Assembly: GCA_963169595.1 (NCBI GenBank)
Contig: CAUJFM010000315.1
Location: forward strand, 1 to 11,395
Direction of reading: 5' to 3'
DNA from: Bacteroidota bacterium
GTDB lineage: Bacteria > Bacteroidota > Bacteroidia > Flavobacteriales_F > PHOS-HE28
Length of the DNA: 11,395 nt
Numbering within the stretch: position 1 is the stretch's first letter; each line of letters starts with the position of its first letter. This document shows positions 1 to 9,000 of the stretch, one piece after another. A model generated the notes under the pieces. The model made no database searches. It worked only from the letters and a program-made list of their open reading frames with translations, and was not told the DNA's origin. The position numbers and the translations under genes are program-made.

Positions 1-213
1 AGCCTGAGCAGCGTGGAGCCCGAGGTACGCACGGTGAGCGTGGACATCTACGACCTCTCCGGCAAGCGCGCGATGGCACGTACCATCGCCGTACAGGATG
101 GCTTCGTGAACACCAACGTGGAGCTCGGCAGCCAGCTGGCCGGCGGCCTCTACATGGTACACATCACCGCCGGCGACAAGACCTACACCGAGCGCCTGGT
201 GATCCAGCCGTAA
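1..213 (+). CDS. C-terminal end of a T9SS-secreted surface protein (partial, 5' end outside window)
   Basis: The frame is open from the first base, so the gene begins upstream and only the last 70 residues are visible. They form the second half of a type A T9SS sorting domain: a VDIYDLSGKR strand, an LAGGLYMVHI strand, and the closing segment YTERLVIQP. In the family, this domain carries the protein across the outer membrane and is removed on attachment to the cell surface. The tail aligns without gaps to the last 70 residues of the 1330-aa protein ending at 10068, with about 50 identities by hand count, so the two are likely paralogues or share a recently copied 3' end. The cargo domain of this protein cannot be seen. 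A strong terminator follows 23 bases after the stop. Confidence 0.9.
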   Translation, partial: SLSSVEPEVRTVSVDIYDLSGKRAMARTIAVQDGFVNTNVELGSQLAGGLYMVHITAGDKTYTERLVIQP

Positions 214-236
214 GGGAACAGCCCCCATTCGAACGG

Positions 237-265
237 GAAGCCCCGCGCCAATGGCGCGGGGCTTC
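237..265 (+). terminator. Rho-independent terminator of the upstream T9SS gene
   Basis: A perfect 13-bp stem (237-249 with 253-265) encloses the 3-base loop AAT and is followed by TTGCTT. It lies 23 bases after the stop codon at 213. The outer stem GAAGCCCC/GGGGCTTC recurs in the terminators at 451 and 10087. Confidence 0.85.
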
Positions 266-378
266 TTGCTTGGATACCATCGGGACAACGAGGCGCTGCC
301 CTGATCCAACGCAGCCGCACGTCTTCACTTCCTCTCTACCGAGCGGAACAGACCGCTTCTTGGTTACCGCCTCCGTAC

Positions 379-429
379 GTGAAGGCCCCGGACATGCCTC
401 CCATGGGCGGCGGCATGGACATGATGTGA
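379..429 (+). pseudogene. Possible relic of a groEL 3' end (Gly/Met-rich tail)
   Basis: Read in frame from 379, the bases give VKAPDMPPMGGGMDMM and then a stop at 427-429. A short acidic/proline stretch followed by a Gly/Met-rich run ending in Met-Met is the typical C-terminus of bacterial GroEL (Cpn60). A strong terminator starts 21 bases after the stop, as expected for the end of a real gene. Upstream, the frame stays open back to the stop at 211, but it has no ATG and I see no GroEL-like sequence there. The intact gene is therefore absent and at most the last 16 or so codons are kept. It could be the scar of a recombination at the groEL 3' end, or a chance Gly/Met run. The call rests on pattern recognition of a very short peptide. 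Confidence 0.4.
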
Positions 430-450
430 TCCGTGCCCGTAACGGACGTG

Positions 451-480
451 GAAGCCCCGGCCCCCAACGGCCGGGGCTTC
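451..480 (+). terminator. Rho-independent terminator after the GroEL-like tail
   Basis: A perfect 12-bp stem (451-462 with 469-480) encloses a 6-base loop CCCAAC and is followed by the pyrimidine tract TTCTTTCC. It ends no intact gene in this window. Together with the Gly/Met tail at 379-429 it suggests the preserved 3' end of a lost or distant gene. Confidence 0.8.
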
Positions 481-488
481 TTCTTTCC

Positions 489-609
489 GGCCATGGCGAC
501 ACGCGCGCGGTTCCGCGCATCCCCACCTGCATCGAGGCAATACCACATGCTCCTGCTTCAGCGAGACATCACATACCCGTTCAAGCGCACGAGTAGCCAG
601 GCCTTGGCC
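489..609. other. Intergenic stretch without recognisable features
   Basis: Between the second terminator and the promoter-like motif I see no supported gene, RNA or repeat. The inverted repeat CAGGCC-TT-GGCCTG at 598-611 touches the start of the motif. It could be an operator half-site pair, but it is short and may be chance. Confidence 0.5.
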
Positions 610-645
610 TGATCGTTCACATCCGGACGGTCTCCCCGATGAACG
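610..645 (+). promoter_or_regulatory. Shared two-part promoter-like motif, copy 1
   Basis: TGATCGTTCACAT (610-622), then 13 bases, then CCGATGAACG (636-645). The same two boxes with exactly the same spacing precede the next two genes. This copy ends 21 bases before the ATG at 667. The box spacing suits RNA polymerase recognition and no TAnnTTTG box is visible, so it is best read as a promoter of an alternative type or as a regulator site. The role is inferred. Confidence 0.6.
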
Positions 646-666
646 GTAGAACCAGATCACCGACAC

Positions 667-2178
667 ATGAACGCGAGGACCCTTACCCTATTGATCCCCA
701 TCGTTGTCGCATGTGAGTCCGCCACGGCACAGGTGCCCGTATTGTTGAAGGACATCAACCCATCCGGCAATTCCAATCCCGGCTTGTTCACCTGCGTCGG
801 CGATATGGTGTACTTCAGTGCCACGGACGGCGTGAACGGCATGGAGCTCTGGAAGACCGATGGCAGCGAGGCCGGCACCCTGATGGTGAAGGACATCAAC
901 CCGGGCACGGGCAGCAGCGCCCCTCGGGATCTCATGCTGATGAACGGCGTCCTGCATTTCATCGCGACCGGCGCTGGCATGGAGCCGGAATTGTGGCGGA
1001 CGGACGGCACGGAAGCCGGCACCCAACTGGTGCTGAGCAGGACCGATGTTCCGGGGCTTCTGGAGTGGATCACGTTCGTGGCCTTCCCCGATTCCGGGCC
1101 CGGCGGGAGCGACCGCATCTTCTTCAGAGGGTACGATGCCGACCACGGGCGCGAGCTGTGGAGCACCGATGGAACGCCAGCGGGCACGCTGCTCTTCCTC
1201 GACATCAACCCGGGCACTGCCAACAGCAGCTTCCAGGATCCCATGGCCCACGATGGCATGCTCTACTTCACCGCGAATGATGGCCTCACGGGCAGCGAGC
1301 CCTGGATGAGCGATGGTACCGTGGCAGGCACGCACCTCATCGCCGAGACCATCGCGGGTCCGGCAAGTTCGGGCACCTCACCTTCGAACTACCGGGCGGC
1401 GGGCGGGCTGATATTCTTCCGCGCAGGCACCAGTGCCACAGGCGATGAATTGTGGGCCACCGATGGAACCGTGCCGGGCACCGGCCTGGTCAAGGACATC
1501 TTCCCCGGCGCCAACTCCAGCCTGCCCTCCAACCTTCTGGAGCACAATGGACAACTGCACCTACGCGCGTTCCCCACGACGGGCAGCAGCACCGCCTTGA
1601 TCTGGCAAAGCGATGGAACACAGTCCGGCACCGTTTCCTGGAACACCTTCGGCTATACCAACCCGGACAACTTCTGCAGCCACGATGGGGCCTTGTACGT
1701 CACGGCCCTCGGGACCACCACCTATCGGCAGCTCTGGCGCACGGATAACACCGCCCCAGGCACCTATGAGATCCCCTACCCCGGCAGCGATGTGATCTCG
1801 CCGTTCTCGAACGCGGCTCCCATGCTCAGCTGCAACGGCACTTTATTCTTCCGTGCGAACTACCTCACGAGCACGGGCCTGGAGCTCTATGTGCTGAACC
1901 TGACGACGGGGAGCGGAGCGCACGATAGCGATGGCATCCGCATCTACCCGATCCCCGCTACCGACGGCGTGTGGATCGATCTTGGTGAAGCTTCCGATGG
2001 AAACGCGACGGTAACCATCATCGACCTGCAGGGCCGGGTCATCGGATCCTCACCATCGCTCGTTGCCGTCGGCACGGGACGCTTCCGGGTCCCGCTGGAG
2101 GGCGTGGCCCCCGGCACCTACCTCATCCACCTGAAGGTGGGCGGGAAGCGCTGGAGCAAGCGGATCATCAAGGCATAG
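667..2178 (+). CDS. ELWxxDGT-repeat surface protein with T9SS sorting domain (503 aa)
   Basis: This is a predicted secreted or surface-attached repeat protein with no known enzymatic role. The N-terminus has a short hydrophobic signal (residues 4-16) and a likely cleavage site after ATA at 19-21. Seven ELWxxDGT-type repeats begin near residues 60, 108, 163, 211, 261, 311 and 355, about 50 residues apart, for example ELWKTDGSEAGT and ELWSTDGTPAGT. The last two are worn (LIWQSDGT, QLWRTDNT). Such repeats are thought to form a beta-propeller-like fold. A type A T9SS sorting domain covers about residues 424-503, with the usual YPNP changed to YPIP, and ends in WSKRIIKA. Two oddities stand out: VVAC at 13-16 would also fit a lipobox, so a lipoprotein signal cannot be excluded. 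The ATG at 667 is the only start placing the signal peptide at the N-terminus. It appears to be a single-gene unit, with its own motif upstream and a terminator downstream. Confidence 0.9.
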   Translation: MNARTLTLLIPIVVACESATAQVPVLLKDINPSGNSNPGLFTCVGDMVYFSATDGVNGMELWKTDGSEAGTLMVKDINPGTGSSAPRDLMLMNGVLHFIATGAGMEPELWRTDGTEAGTQLVLSRTDVPGLLEWITFVAFPDSGPGGSDRIFFRGYDADHGRELWSTDGTPAGTLLFLDINPGTANSSFQDPMAHDGMLYFTANDGLTGSEPWMSDGTVAGTHLIAETIAGPASSGTSPSNYRAAGGLIFFRAGTSATGDELWATDGTVPGTGLVKDIFPGANSSLPSNLLEHNGQLHLRAFPTTGSSTALIWQSDGTQSGTVSWNTFGYTNPDNFCSHDGALYVTALGTTTYRQLWRTDNTAPGTYEIPYPGSDVISPFSNAAPMLSCNGTLFFRANYLTSTGLELYVLNLTTGSGAHDSDGIRIYPIPATDGVWIDLGEASDGNATVTIIDLQGRVIGSSPSLVAVGTGRFRVPLEGVAPGTYLIHLKVGGKRWSKRIIKA

Positions 2179-2192
2179 GCGCCCCAACGGAT

Positions 2193-2224
2193 GAGGAGCC
2201 CCGGTCAGATGGCCGGGGTTCCTC
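2193..2224 (+). terminator. Rho-independent terminator after the ELWxxDGT gene
   Basis: A 14-bp stem (2193-2206 with 2211-2224) contains two G-T wobble pairs and a 4-base loop AGAT. It is followed by a weak T-rich run, AATTCCTGCTTGTGTT. It starts 14 bases after the stop codon at 2178. Confidence 0.75.
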
Positions 2225-2236
2225 AATTCCTGCTTG

Positions 2237-2272
2237 TGTTCGTTCACATCGGGCAGGCCACCCCGATAAATG
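2237..2272 (+). promoter_or_regulatory. Shared two-part promoter-like motif, copy 2
   Basis: TGTTCGTTCACAT (2237-2249), 13 bases, then CCGATAAATG (2263-2272). The last three bases are an in-frame ATG (2270) that would extend the next gene, but this ATG is part of the conserved motif. The start at 2312 is therefore preferred. The copy ends 39 bases before that start. Confidence 0.6.
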
Positions 2273-2311
2273 GCAGACCCGGATTCCATCCACAAAAGGA
2301 AACCACCACCC

Positions 2312-5300
2312 ATGAGAACCTCTACACTGGTCACCGCCATCACCCTCGGCATCGCTACAATGGCGGGCACCCCGCCAACGACCTCCAGGCTGGAAGGCCG
2401 TTCATCTGCTCCCACTGGCTTCGAGGAGAACAAGGGACAGGTGCGCAGCACCACCGGCGAGGCCGCACCCTTCGTGCGTTTCCACCTGGCCCAGGGCAAC
2501 ACCCACCTGTTCCTGCTGGAGAACGGCATCGCCTACCAATTCAACCGAACGCACTACCCGGCCGGGTACCAGGAAGCGCAGGCGGCCGGTCATGATCCGG
2601 AAAAGCAAGAGCAACTGGATGCCTTGCGCAGCCAGATCCGCTTGGAGACCTTCCGCATGGACATGCGCTTGGAAGGCGCGGACCCGAATGCGCGCATCAC
2701 CACCGAGGGCCGCAGCACCGACTACACCCAGTACTACAACCATGAAGCTTTGGGGGTACACAGCTACACCAAGGTGATCTATCACGATGTGTACCCCGGG
2801 ATCGACTGGGTGGTCTACACGACAGATGCGCGTCACTCCGGAGCTCCATCCGGGGTGAAATACGATTTCGTGGTAAGCCCCGGCGCTGATCCGAACGCGA
2901 TCCGCCTGCGTTTCGAGCACCACGAAGAATTGGAAGTGAATGCCAACGGCGAACTCATCCATGGCAACCGCATGGGGCGCTTCACGGAAGAGCGGCCGGT
3001 GAGCTTCCAGGGTGGGAAGGAGATCGCGACGCGTTTCGTGCTTGAAGACGACGTCCTCCGCTTCGCCATTGAGGCCTACGACCACAGCCGCACGCTGACC
3101 ATTGATCCTGCGCGCGTTTGGGCCACGTACTATGGCGGCCCGGACAATGACATCGGCCGCAGCTGCACAACGGACGCCAACGGTGACGTCTACTTGGCAG
3201 GATACACTTGGTCGCTTTCGGCGATCGCAGCGGGTGGCCATCAGAATACACTAGGCGGGGGCTTCAGAGATGCCTATCTCGTTAAGTTCAATAGCAACGG
3301 GCAACGACTTTGGGCCACCTATTATGGAGGAACGGATTACGACGAAGGATACGGGAGCGCTACTGACGCCGCCGGGAACGTGTTCCTGTGCGGGATGACT
3401 TGGTCCAGCAACGGCATCGGATCGGGTGGCCATCAGGATACATACGCAGGAGGCCAAGGCGATGCTTTTCTGGTGAAGTTCGACCCCACTGGTGCGCGTC
3501 TGTGGGCCACATACTACGGCGGGCCTGGTCAAGACCGCGGCTTTTCATGCGCAGTGGATGTCAACGGCAGTGTGTACCTAGCCGGTATCACGCTTTCCAC
3601 CTCAGGTATCGCAAGCGGTGGCCACCAGAATACGATGGGTGGATCCTCCGATGCTTATCTGGTCAAATTCAGTTCTGGTGGAACCCGCGAGTGGGGCACC
3701 TATTACGGCGGCAACAATGGCGCCGAGGGCTTCTCATGCACAACGGATGGTAGCGGGAATGTTTATCTGGCGGGCAACACGTCCTCCACTTCCAATATCG
3801 CGGCGGGTGGCCATCAAAGCGACCTCGCTGGCATGCTCGATTGCTTCCTCGCCAAGTTCAACAGTGCCGGTGTGCGGTCATGGGCCACATATTACGGCGG
3901 GCCTGAACCGGATGGGGAAGGCCGTGTGGCAACGGATAACGCAGGCAATGTATTTCTGATCGGAAACACCAGTTCAACTTCCGGCATTGCTTCGGGCGGG
4001 CACCAAGAAACCTATGGCGGTGGATTGCGCGACGGCTTTGTCGCGAAGTTCAATGGTGATGGGCAACGGCTTTGGGGCACATACTACGGAGGAAGCGATG
4101 ATGATCTAGCCAGCTCATGCGCTATCGATGGCAGCGGCAATGCCTATATCGCAGGTCGTTCCGGATCGCAAACAGGCATAGCTGCTGGCGGTTTTCAGAA
4201 CATCCACGGAGGGTTGAGCGATGCGTTCCTGGTGAAACTCAACAGCGGTGGACAAAGGTTGTGGGGGACCTATTATGGTGGATCCGGTGCCGACCAAGGC
4301 TACGGTTGTGCTGTGAATGACGATGACCATGTTTTCCTTGCAGGCACCACCCCGCCCGGTACGGGTATGGCAGATGGGGGACACCAGAACACTTTTGGCG
4401 GTGGCTCCGGCGATGCCTTCCTGGTCAAGTTCGAAGGTGGTTCCGAAGGCATTTCCACGGGTAGCATTCCTGGGCCGCTTTGCTCAGAGACTCCCGTGAG
4501 CGTCCCCTTCACCACCACGGGCATCTTCAACGCCGGAAACACCTTCACGGCGCAACTCTCCGATGCTTCGGGCAGCTTCGCCGATCCGGTGGCCATCGGC
4601 AGCTTGAGCGGCACCACCAGTGGCTCGATCGACGCAACGATACCGGGAGGAACGACAACGGGTACTGGCTATCGCATCCGCGTGGTGAGCAGCGATCCAA
4701 TATTGGAAGGAGATGACAATGGCGCTGACGTCGTGATCACTGCTCCTGGGGAGCCCTGCGATGATGGCGTTTCCAATACGCTGAACGACGTGGTAAGCGC
4801 GGAGTGCGTGTGCGCAGGTACGCCCACACCCATCACGCTCGTCGGTCAATTCAACCCAGCGAATGCGGGTGGTTTTTGCGGTATCGCTTACGATGCAGAT
4901 AGTGCGTTGGTCTGGGCGTACGACTGTAGTGCCACCATCATTCAACAGTACACCTCTGCCGGGACTGCTGTGCGCTCCATTCCCCGCGCCGGAGAATCCA
5001 GCAACGATGCCGACCTGAGCATGGCGCCCGCTCAGATCGTGCTCGGCAGCTCCATGGTTCCAAACGGTCGCTTGCTCTTCTTCAATGGCGAAACGGGTAC
5101 GGCGGACATCTACGGCATTGAGCAAGGCCCCGGTACCATCATCGATACCCTCGTTACCGCGTTCGGTCTCAACCACGTGGTCGGCGGCGCCTACCATCCG
5201 TTCCGCAACACCTACTTCCTCGTGCAGGACGATGATGCCAACACAGTGGACGAGAACCGCGTGGCCGAGGTCGATCCGGCAACAGGCGCCGTCCTCAACA

Positions 5301-5950
5301 CCTGGCAGTTCACCGGCATTTTCGCCGTCAACTACGGCGATCTGGAAATATCGGCGGCTACCGGCAACATCTTCCTCGTCAGCAACAGCCAGAACAATGT
5401 GGCTGAATTCACACCGGAGGGTGCCTTGGTGTACATGCACCCGCTGCCCCCGGGTGTTACTGCGCTCAGCGGCCTCTCCTTGGACTGTGCCACCGGTACC
5501 GCATGGGCCTGCAACTCCAGCGGTGTCATCTACAACCTGGGCGGCTTCCCCTGTCAGTTGGCCGACCTCTGCCCCGGCGGCCCCGAACCGGGTACGCCCT
5601 GCGATGATGGCAATGCCGGCACCGTGAACGATGAGATCAACGCGGATTGCGACTGCGAAGGCGAACTCACCACAGGGCTATCGGGAACAGGAACCACCGG
5701 AACCGATCTGCGCGTGTGGCCGAACCCCGCGACCGATGAGGTATGGATCGATATCGGTGAGGCGGGCAGCGCGCCCGCGACGCTGGTCGTGCGGGATCTG
5801 CTCGGCAGGACCATCACCTCGCTGGGCCCGATCAACGCCAGCGGACCAGGCCTGTATCTGGTGCAATTGGGCGCATTGGCCCCTGGCACCTACATCCTGG
5901 ACCTGGGCGTAGGCCAAAGGCAGTGGAGCCGCCGCCTGATCAAGGGCTGA
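2312..5950 (+). CDS. SBBP-repeat beta-propeller surface protein with Ig-like domain and T9SS sorting domain (1212 aa)
   Basis: This is a large predicted surface protein of unknown ligand. The start at 2312 gives MRTSTLVTAITLGIATMAG, a plausible but weak signal peptide, with AAAGGA 12 bases upstream. Residues about 35-265 (beginning GFEENKGQ, ending LTIDPAR) match the domain that commonly precedes SBBP repeats (DUF7948 type). Seven SBBP blades start at W[AG]TYYGG, residues 270, 334, 398, 461, 524, 588 and 651, with a period of 63-64; each also carries a GGHQ/GGFQ turn and a DA[FY]LVKF strand. An Ig-like domain spans about 713-812. A Cys linker (CDD...CVC) at 816-836 leads to a second propeller-like segment (841-1075). 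A second Cys linker follows at 1097-1117, and the T9SS sorting domain runs from about 1133 (VWPNPATDEVWID) to the end (WSRRLIKG). This tail resembles that of the preceding gene. The blades use more A/T-ending codons than neighbouring genes. No clear terminator follows. Confidence 0.9.
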   Translation: MRTSTLVTAITLGIATMAGTPPTTSRLEGRSSAPTGFEENKGQVRSTTGEAAPFVRFHLAQGNTHLFLLENGIAYQFNRTHYPAGYQEAQAAGHDPEKQEQLDALRSQIRLETFRMDMRLEGADPNARITTEGRSTDYTQYYNHEALGVHSYTKVIYHDVYPGIDWVVYTTDARHSGAPSGVKYDFVVSPGADPNAIRLRFEHHEELEVNANGELIHGNRMGRFTEERPVSFQGGKEIATRFVLEDDVLRFAIEAYDHSRTLTIDPARVWATYYGGPDNDIGRSCTTDANGDVYLAGYTWSLSAIAAGGHQNTLGGGFRDAYLVKFNSNGQRLWATYYGGTDYDEGYGSATDAAGNVFLCGMTWSSNGIGSGGHQDTYAGGQGDAFLVKFDPTGARLWATYYGGPGQDRGFSCAVDVNGSVYLAGITLSTSGIASGGHQNTMGGSSDAYLVKFSSGGTREWGTYYGGNNGAEGFSCTTDGSGNVYLAGNTSSTSNIAAGGHQSDLAGMLDCFLAKFNSAGVRSWATYYGGPEPDGEGRVATDNAGNVFLIGNTSSTSGIASGGHQETYGGGLRDGFVAKFNGDGQRLWGTYYGGSDDDLASSCAIDGSGNAYIAGRSGSQTGIAAGGFQNIHGGLSDAFLVKLNSGGQRLWGTYYGGSGADQGYGCAVNDDDHVFLAGTTPPGTGMADGGHQNTFGGGSGDAFLVKFEGGSEGISTGSIPGPLCSETPVSVPFTTTGIFNAGNTFTAQLSDASGSFADPVAIGSLSGTTSGSIDATIPGGTTTGTGYRIRVVSSDPILEGDDNGADVVITAPGEPCDDGVSNTLNDVVSAECVCAGTPTPITLVGQFNPANAGGFCGIAYDADSALVWAYDCSATIIQQYTSAGTAVRSIPRAGESSNDADLSMAPAQIVLGSSMVPNGRLLFFNGETGTADIYGIEQGPGTIIDTLVTAFGLNHVVGGAYHPFRNTYFLVQDDDANTVDENRVAEVDPATGAVLNTWQFTGIFAVNYGDLEISAATGNIFLVSNSQNNVAEFTPEGALVYMHPLPPGVTALSGLSLDCATGTAWACNSSGVIYNLGGFPCQLADLCPGGPEPGTPCDDGNAGTVNDEINADCDCEGELTTGLSGTGTTGTDLRVWPNPATDEVWIDIGEAGSAPATLVVRDLLGRTITSLGPINASGPGLYLVQLGALAPGTYILDLGVGQRQWSRRLIKG

Positions 5951-6001
5951 AAGCCCGGCATGGATGAGGGAGGTGGCTTCATTCTTCACCGATCCGGCAG
6001 C

Positions 6002-6037
6002 CGATCGTTCACATTGCCCAACATGGTCCGATGTACG
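6002..6037 (+). promoter_or_regulatory. Shared two-part promoter-like motif, copy 3
   Basis: CGATCGTTCACAT (6002-6014), 13 bases, then CCGATGTACG (6028-6037). The motif contains the in-frame ATG at 6031, which makes that upstream start for the next gene unlikely. The copy ends 38 bases before the preferred ATG at 6076. Confidence 0.6.
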
Positions 6038-6075
6038 AGCAACCACCCTGTTCAACCACCCAAAAACCTACCCTC

Positions 6076-9000
6076 ATGAAAGCACGCAACAACCTGCTCG
6101 CAACCGCGCTGGCCCTGGCCGTACCGCTGTGTACGTGGGCGCAAACGGAGAGCGAGCCGAACGACAACATCGCCAACGCGAACACGATCACCTTGGGTAC
6201 CGCCATGAACGGCGACATGGGTGGGGCACCTTGCGGCTCGGGCACAAGCGACGACTTCTTCCGCTTGGACCTGCTGGCGGATGGCCAACTCACCTTCAAC
6301 ACCAACGCGGCCAACTCGGGTGCCGGCTCTGCGTTGCTGCGCTTGTACGTGTACAACAGCGGCGGCAGCCAGATCGCCTACTTCGACCATGTCACCGGGG
6401 CGAACAGCGTTCCCTCCAGCGTGAGCACGGATTGGGTATGTGCGAGCAAAGGCACGTACTATGTCCGGACCTACCGGCTCAGCGGCAGCGTGTGCTACAC
6501 CTACGCCCTCACCGTGAGCTTGACCGCCCCGCTCTTCGCGGACGACCTGGAACTCAATAACAGCAAGGCCGATGCGGATGCCAACCCCTTGCTGCCCGAG
6601 AGCACCACGACAGAGGGTCACATCAACTTCAACCACTACGGGGATAACACGGATTGGTACCACATCCAAACCCCGGGGAACGGCGTACTGAACGTGATCC
6701 TGGCTTCCGAGGCCTCGGCGGCAGGCAACATCCGGGTGTATGTGCACAACGGGGGCGGTGCCCAGCTCGACTATTATGACAGGGCGATAGGCACGGGCGG
6801 TGTCGCGGCCGTAGACACTGTTTCCTTGAGTTGCTACGGGGCGGGCGACTATTACTTGCGCATCTATAGTCTGTCCGCCTGCGGTGTCAGTTACCAGCTG
6901 AGCTGGTATATGACGGCACCGTTGTTCGCCAACGATGCCGAACCCAACAACAACAAGGCCCAGGCCGACTTGAATCCCATCCTGCCCGCGAATACGGCGA
7001 GAGAGGGTCACATCAACTTCAACAACTACGGCGATAACGTGGATTGGCACCATATCCAAACCTCGGGGAACGGCGTCCTGAACGTGGTCCTGGCTTCCGA
7101 GGCAGTGGCGGCAGGCAACATCCGGGTGTATGTGCACAACGGGGGCGGCGCCCAGCTCGACTTTTATGACAGGGCGGTAGGCACGGGCGGCATCGCGGCC
7201 GTGGACACTGTTTCCTTGAGTTGCTACGGGGCGGGCGACTATTACTTGCACGTCCAAAGCCTGTCCTCCTGCGGTGTCAGTTACCAGCTGAGCTGGTACA
7301 TGACGGCACCGTTGTTCGTCAACGATGCCGAACCCAACAACAGCAAGGCTGACGCGGATGCCAACCCCATCTTGGCGCATGGTGTGGTCACCGAAGGACA
7401 GGTGAACTTCTCCCACTACGGCAACAACGCGGAATGGTACCACATCCAAACACCGGTGAACGGCGTATTGAACGTGACGCTCGCTTCGGAGGCCGCCGGG
7501 GGAGGCAACATGCGCATCTATGTGTACAACGGGGGCGGCAGCCAGTTGGCGTATTTTGACACACCAGTGGGTACTGGCGGCGTTCCGGCCACCGGCACGG
7601 TATCGTACGACTGCTACGGGCAAGGCGACTACTACCTGAACGTGGTGAGCCTCAGCCCCTGTGGGGTCAGCTACCAGTTGAGCTATACGATCACCCCGGC
7701 GCCTTTCACCAACGACACCGAACCGAACAACACCACGGCAACTGCCTTGGCGTTCGATCCGGAGGCCTATTCCCTGCATGGGAACCTGGACTTCAACCAT
7801 TACGGGGACAACATGGACTACTACAGCATCCACGTCGTTGGTCTGGTCCCCATCACCTTCGACCTGGAGATGGATGCGGGATCGGCCGGAACTCTCCGGA
7901 TATACTTGTACAACAGCGGCGGCTCGCAGATCGACTACACCGACATTCCGTTCGCGGGCGGGCATGCGCTCACTGCTGCTACGGTGAACTTCACGGGACC
8001 ATTCAGCGGGAACTACTATCTGAGGCTGACCACCCAGTCATCCTGCGGCCTCAGCTACCGGCTCCCGTGCAACGACGATGACGACGACGGCGTGTGCAAC
8101 ACATTCGACCTCTGCCCCGGCACCCCCAACGGCGATGGCGTGAATGGCGACGGCTGTGCCTGCTCCCAGCTCACCGTGGATGACGGCGACCCCTGCACCT
8201 TGGACGAGTGCAGCAACGGCATCGTGACCCACACCTTCCAGGATGCCGACGACGACCAGACCTGCGATGCCAACGACGGTTGCCCCAACGATCCCAACAA
8301 GATCGCTGCTGGTGCCTGCGGCTGCGGCAACACCGATGTGCCCACCACCTGGTACGCGGACAACGACGGTGACGGCTTTGGCGACCCCAACAACAGCCAG
8401 GCCGGCTTCACCTGCGACCAGCCCATGGGCCATGTGGCCAACAACACCGACCTCTGCCCCACGGACATCAACAAACAAGTGCCTGGTGCCTGTGGATGCG
8501 GCGTGGCCGATACCGACACCGACAACGACGGCATCGCCGACTGCAACGACAACTGCCCGAACCTGGCCGGGGTGCAAGGTGATGCCTGCGACGACCTCGA
8601 CGCCAACACCACCGGCGACGTGATCGACGCCAACTGCGAGTGCCACGGCACGCCCCAGGGCGGATGCGTACAGAACGAGGTGATCCTCTCCATCCACGGC
8701 GATGGTGTGAGCAACGTGGGATGGACCCTCTACGACCAAGGCGGCAACACGGTGGCTTCGGGTGGGCAGGTCTACCCCAACGGCGACCACGCCCAGACCC
8801 TCTGCCTCGCCGATGGATGCTACCGCTTGGCCGTGACCGACGGTGAAGGCGATGGCATACTCGGTGGCGGATACCTGCTCACCACCGCCGCAGGACAACG
8901 GATCATCGACAACACCGCCAACTTCAGCAGCGGATCCCTTAGCGCCATCAGCGGCAACCAGACCTTCTGCCTGCCGATCGGATCCGACAAGCCCATCTTC

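Noticed and set aside
493..612. Small open frame of 39 codons before the ELWxxDGT gene
   Set aside because: No recognisable sequence, and its stop falls in the promoter-like motif. Nothing sets it apart from chance in GC-rich DNA.
2270..2311. In-frame upstream ATG giving a 14-residue longer SBBP protein
   Set aside because: The ATG lies inside the conserved CCGATRWAYG box, and the longer product would put charged residues before the signal peptide. The start at 2312 fits better.
5944..5956. Hairpin GGGCT-GAA-AGCCC at the end of the SBBP gene as a terminator
   Set aside because: Only 5 bp, overlaps the stop codon, and has no T tract. No convincing terminator was found for this gene.
6031..6075. 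In-frame upstream ATG giving a 15-residue longer PPC/TSP3 protein
   Set aside because: It also lies inside the conserved motif, and the ATG at 6076 begins a classic signal peptide.
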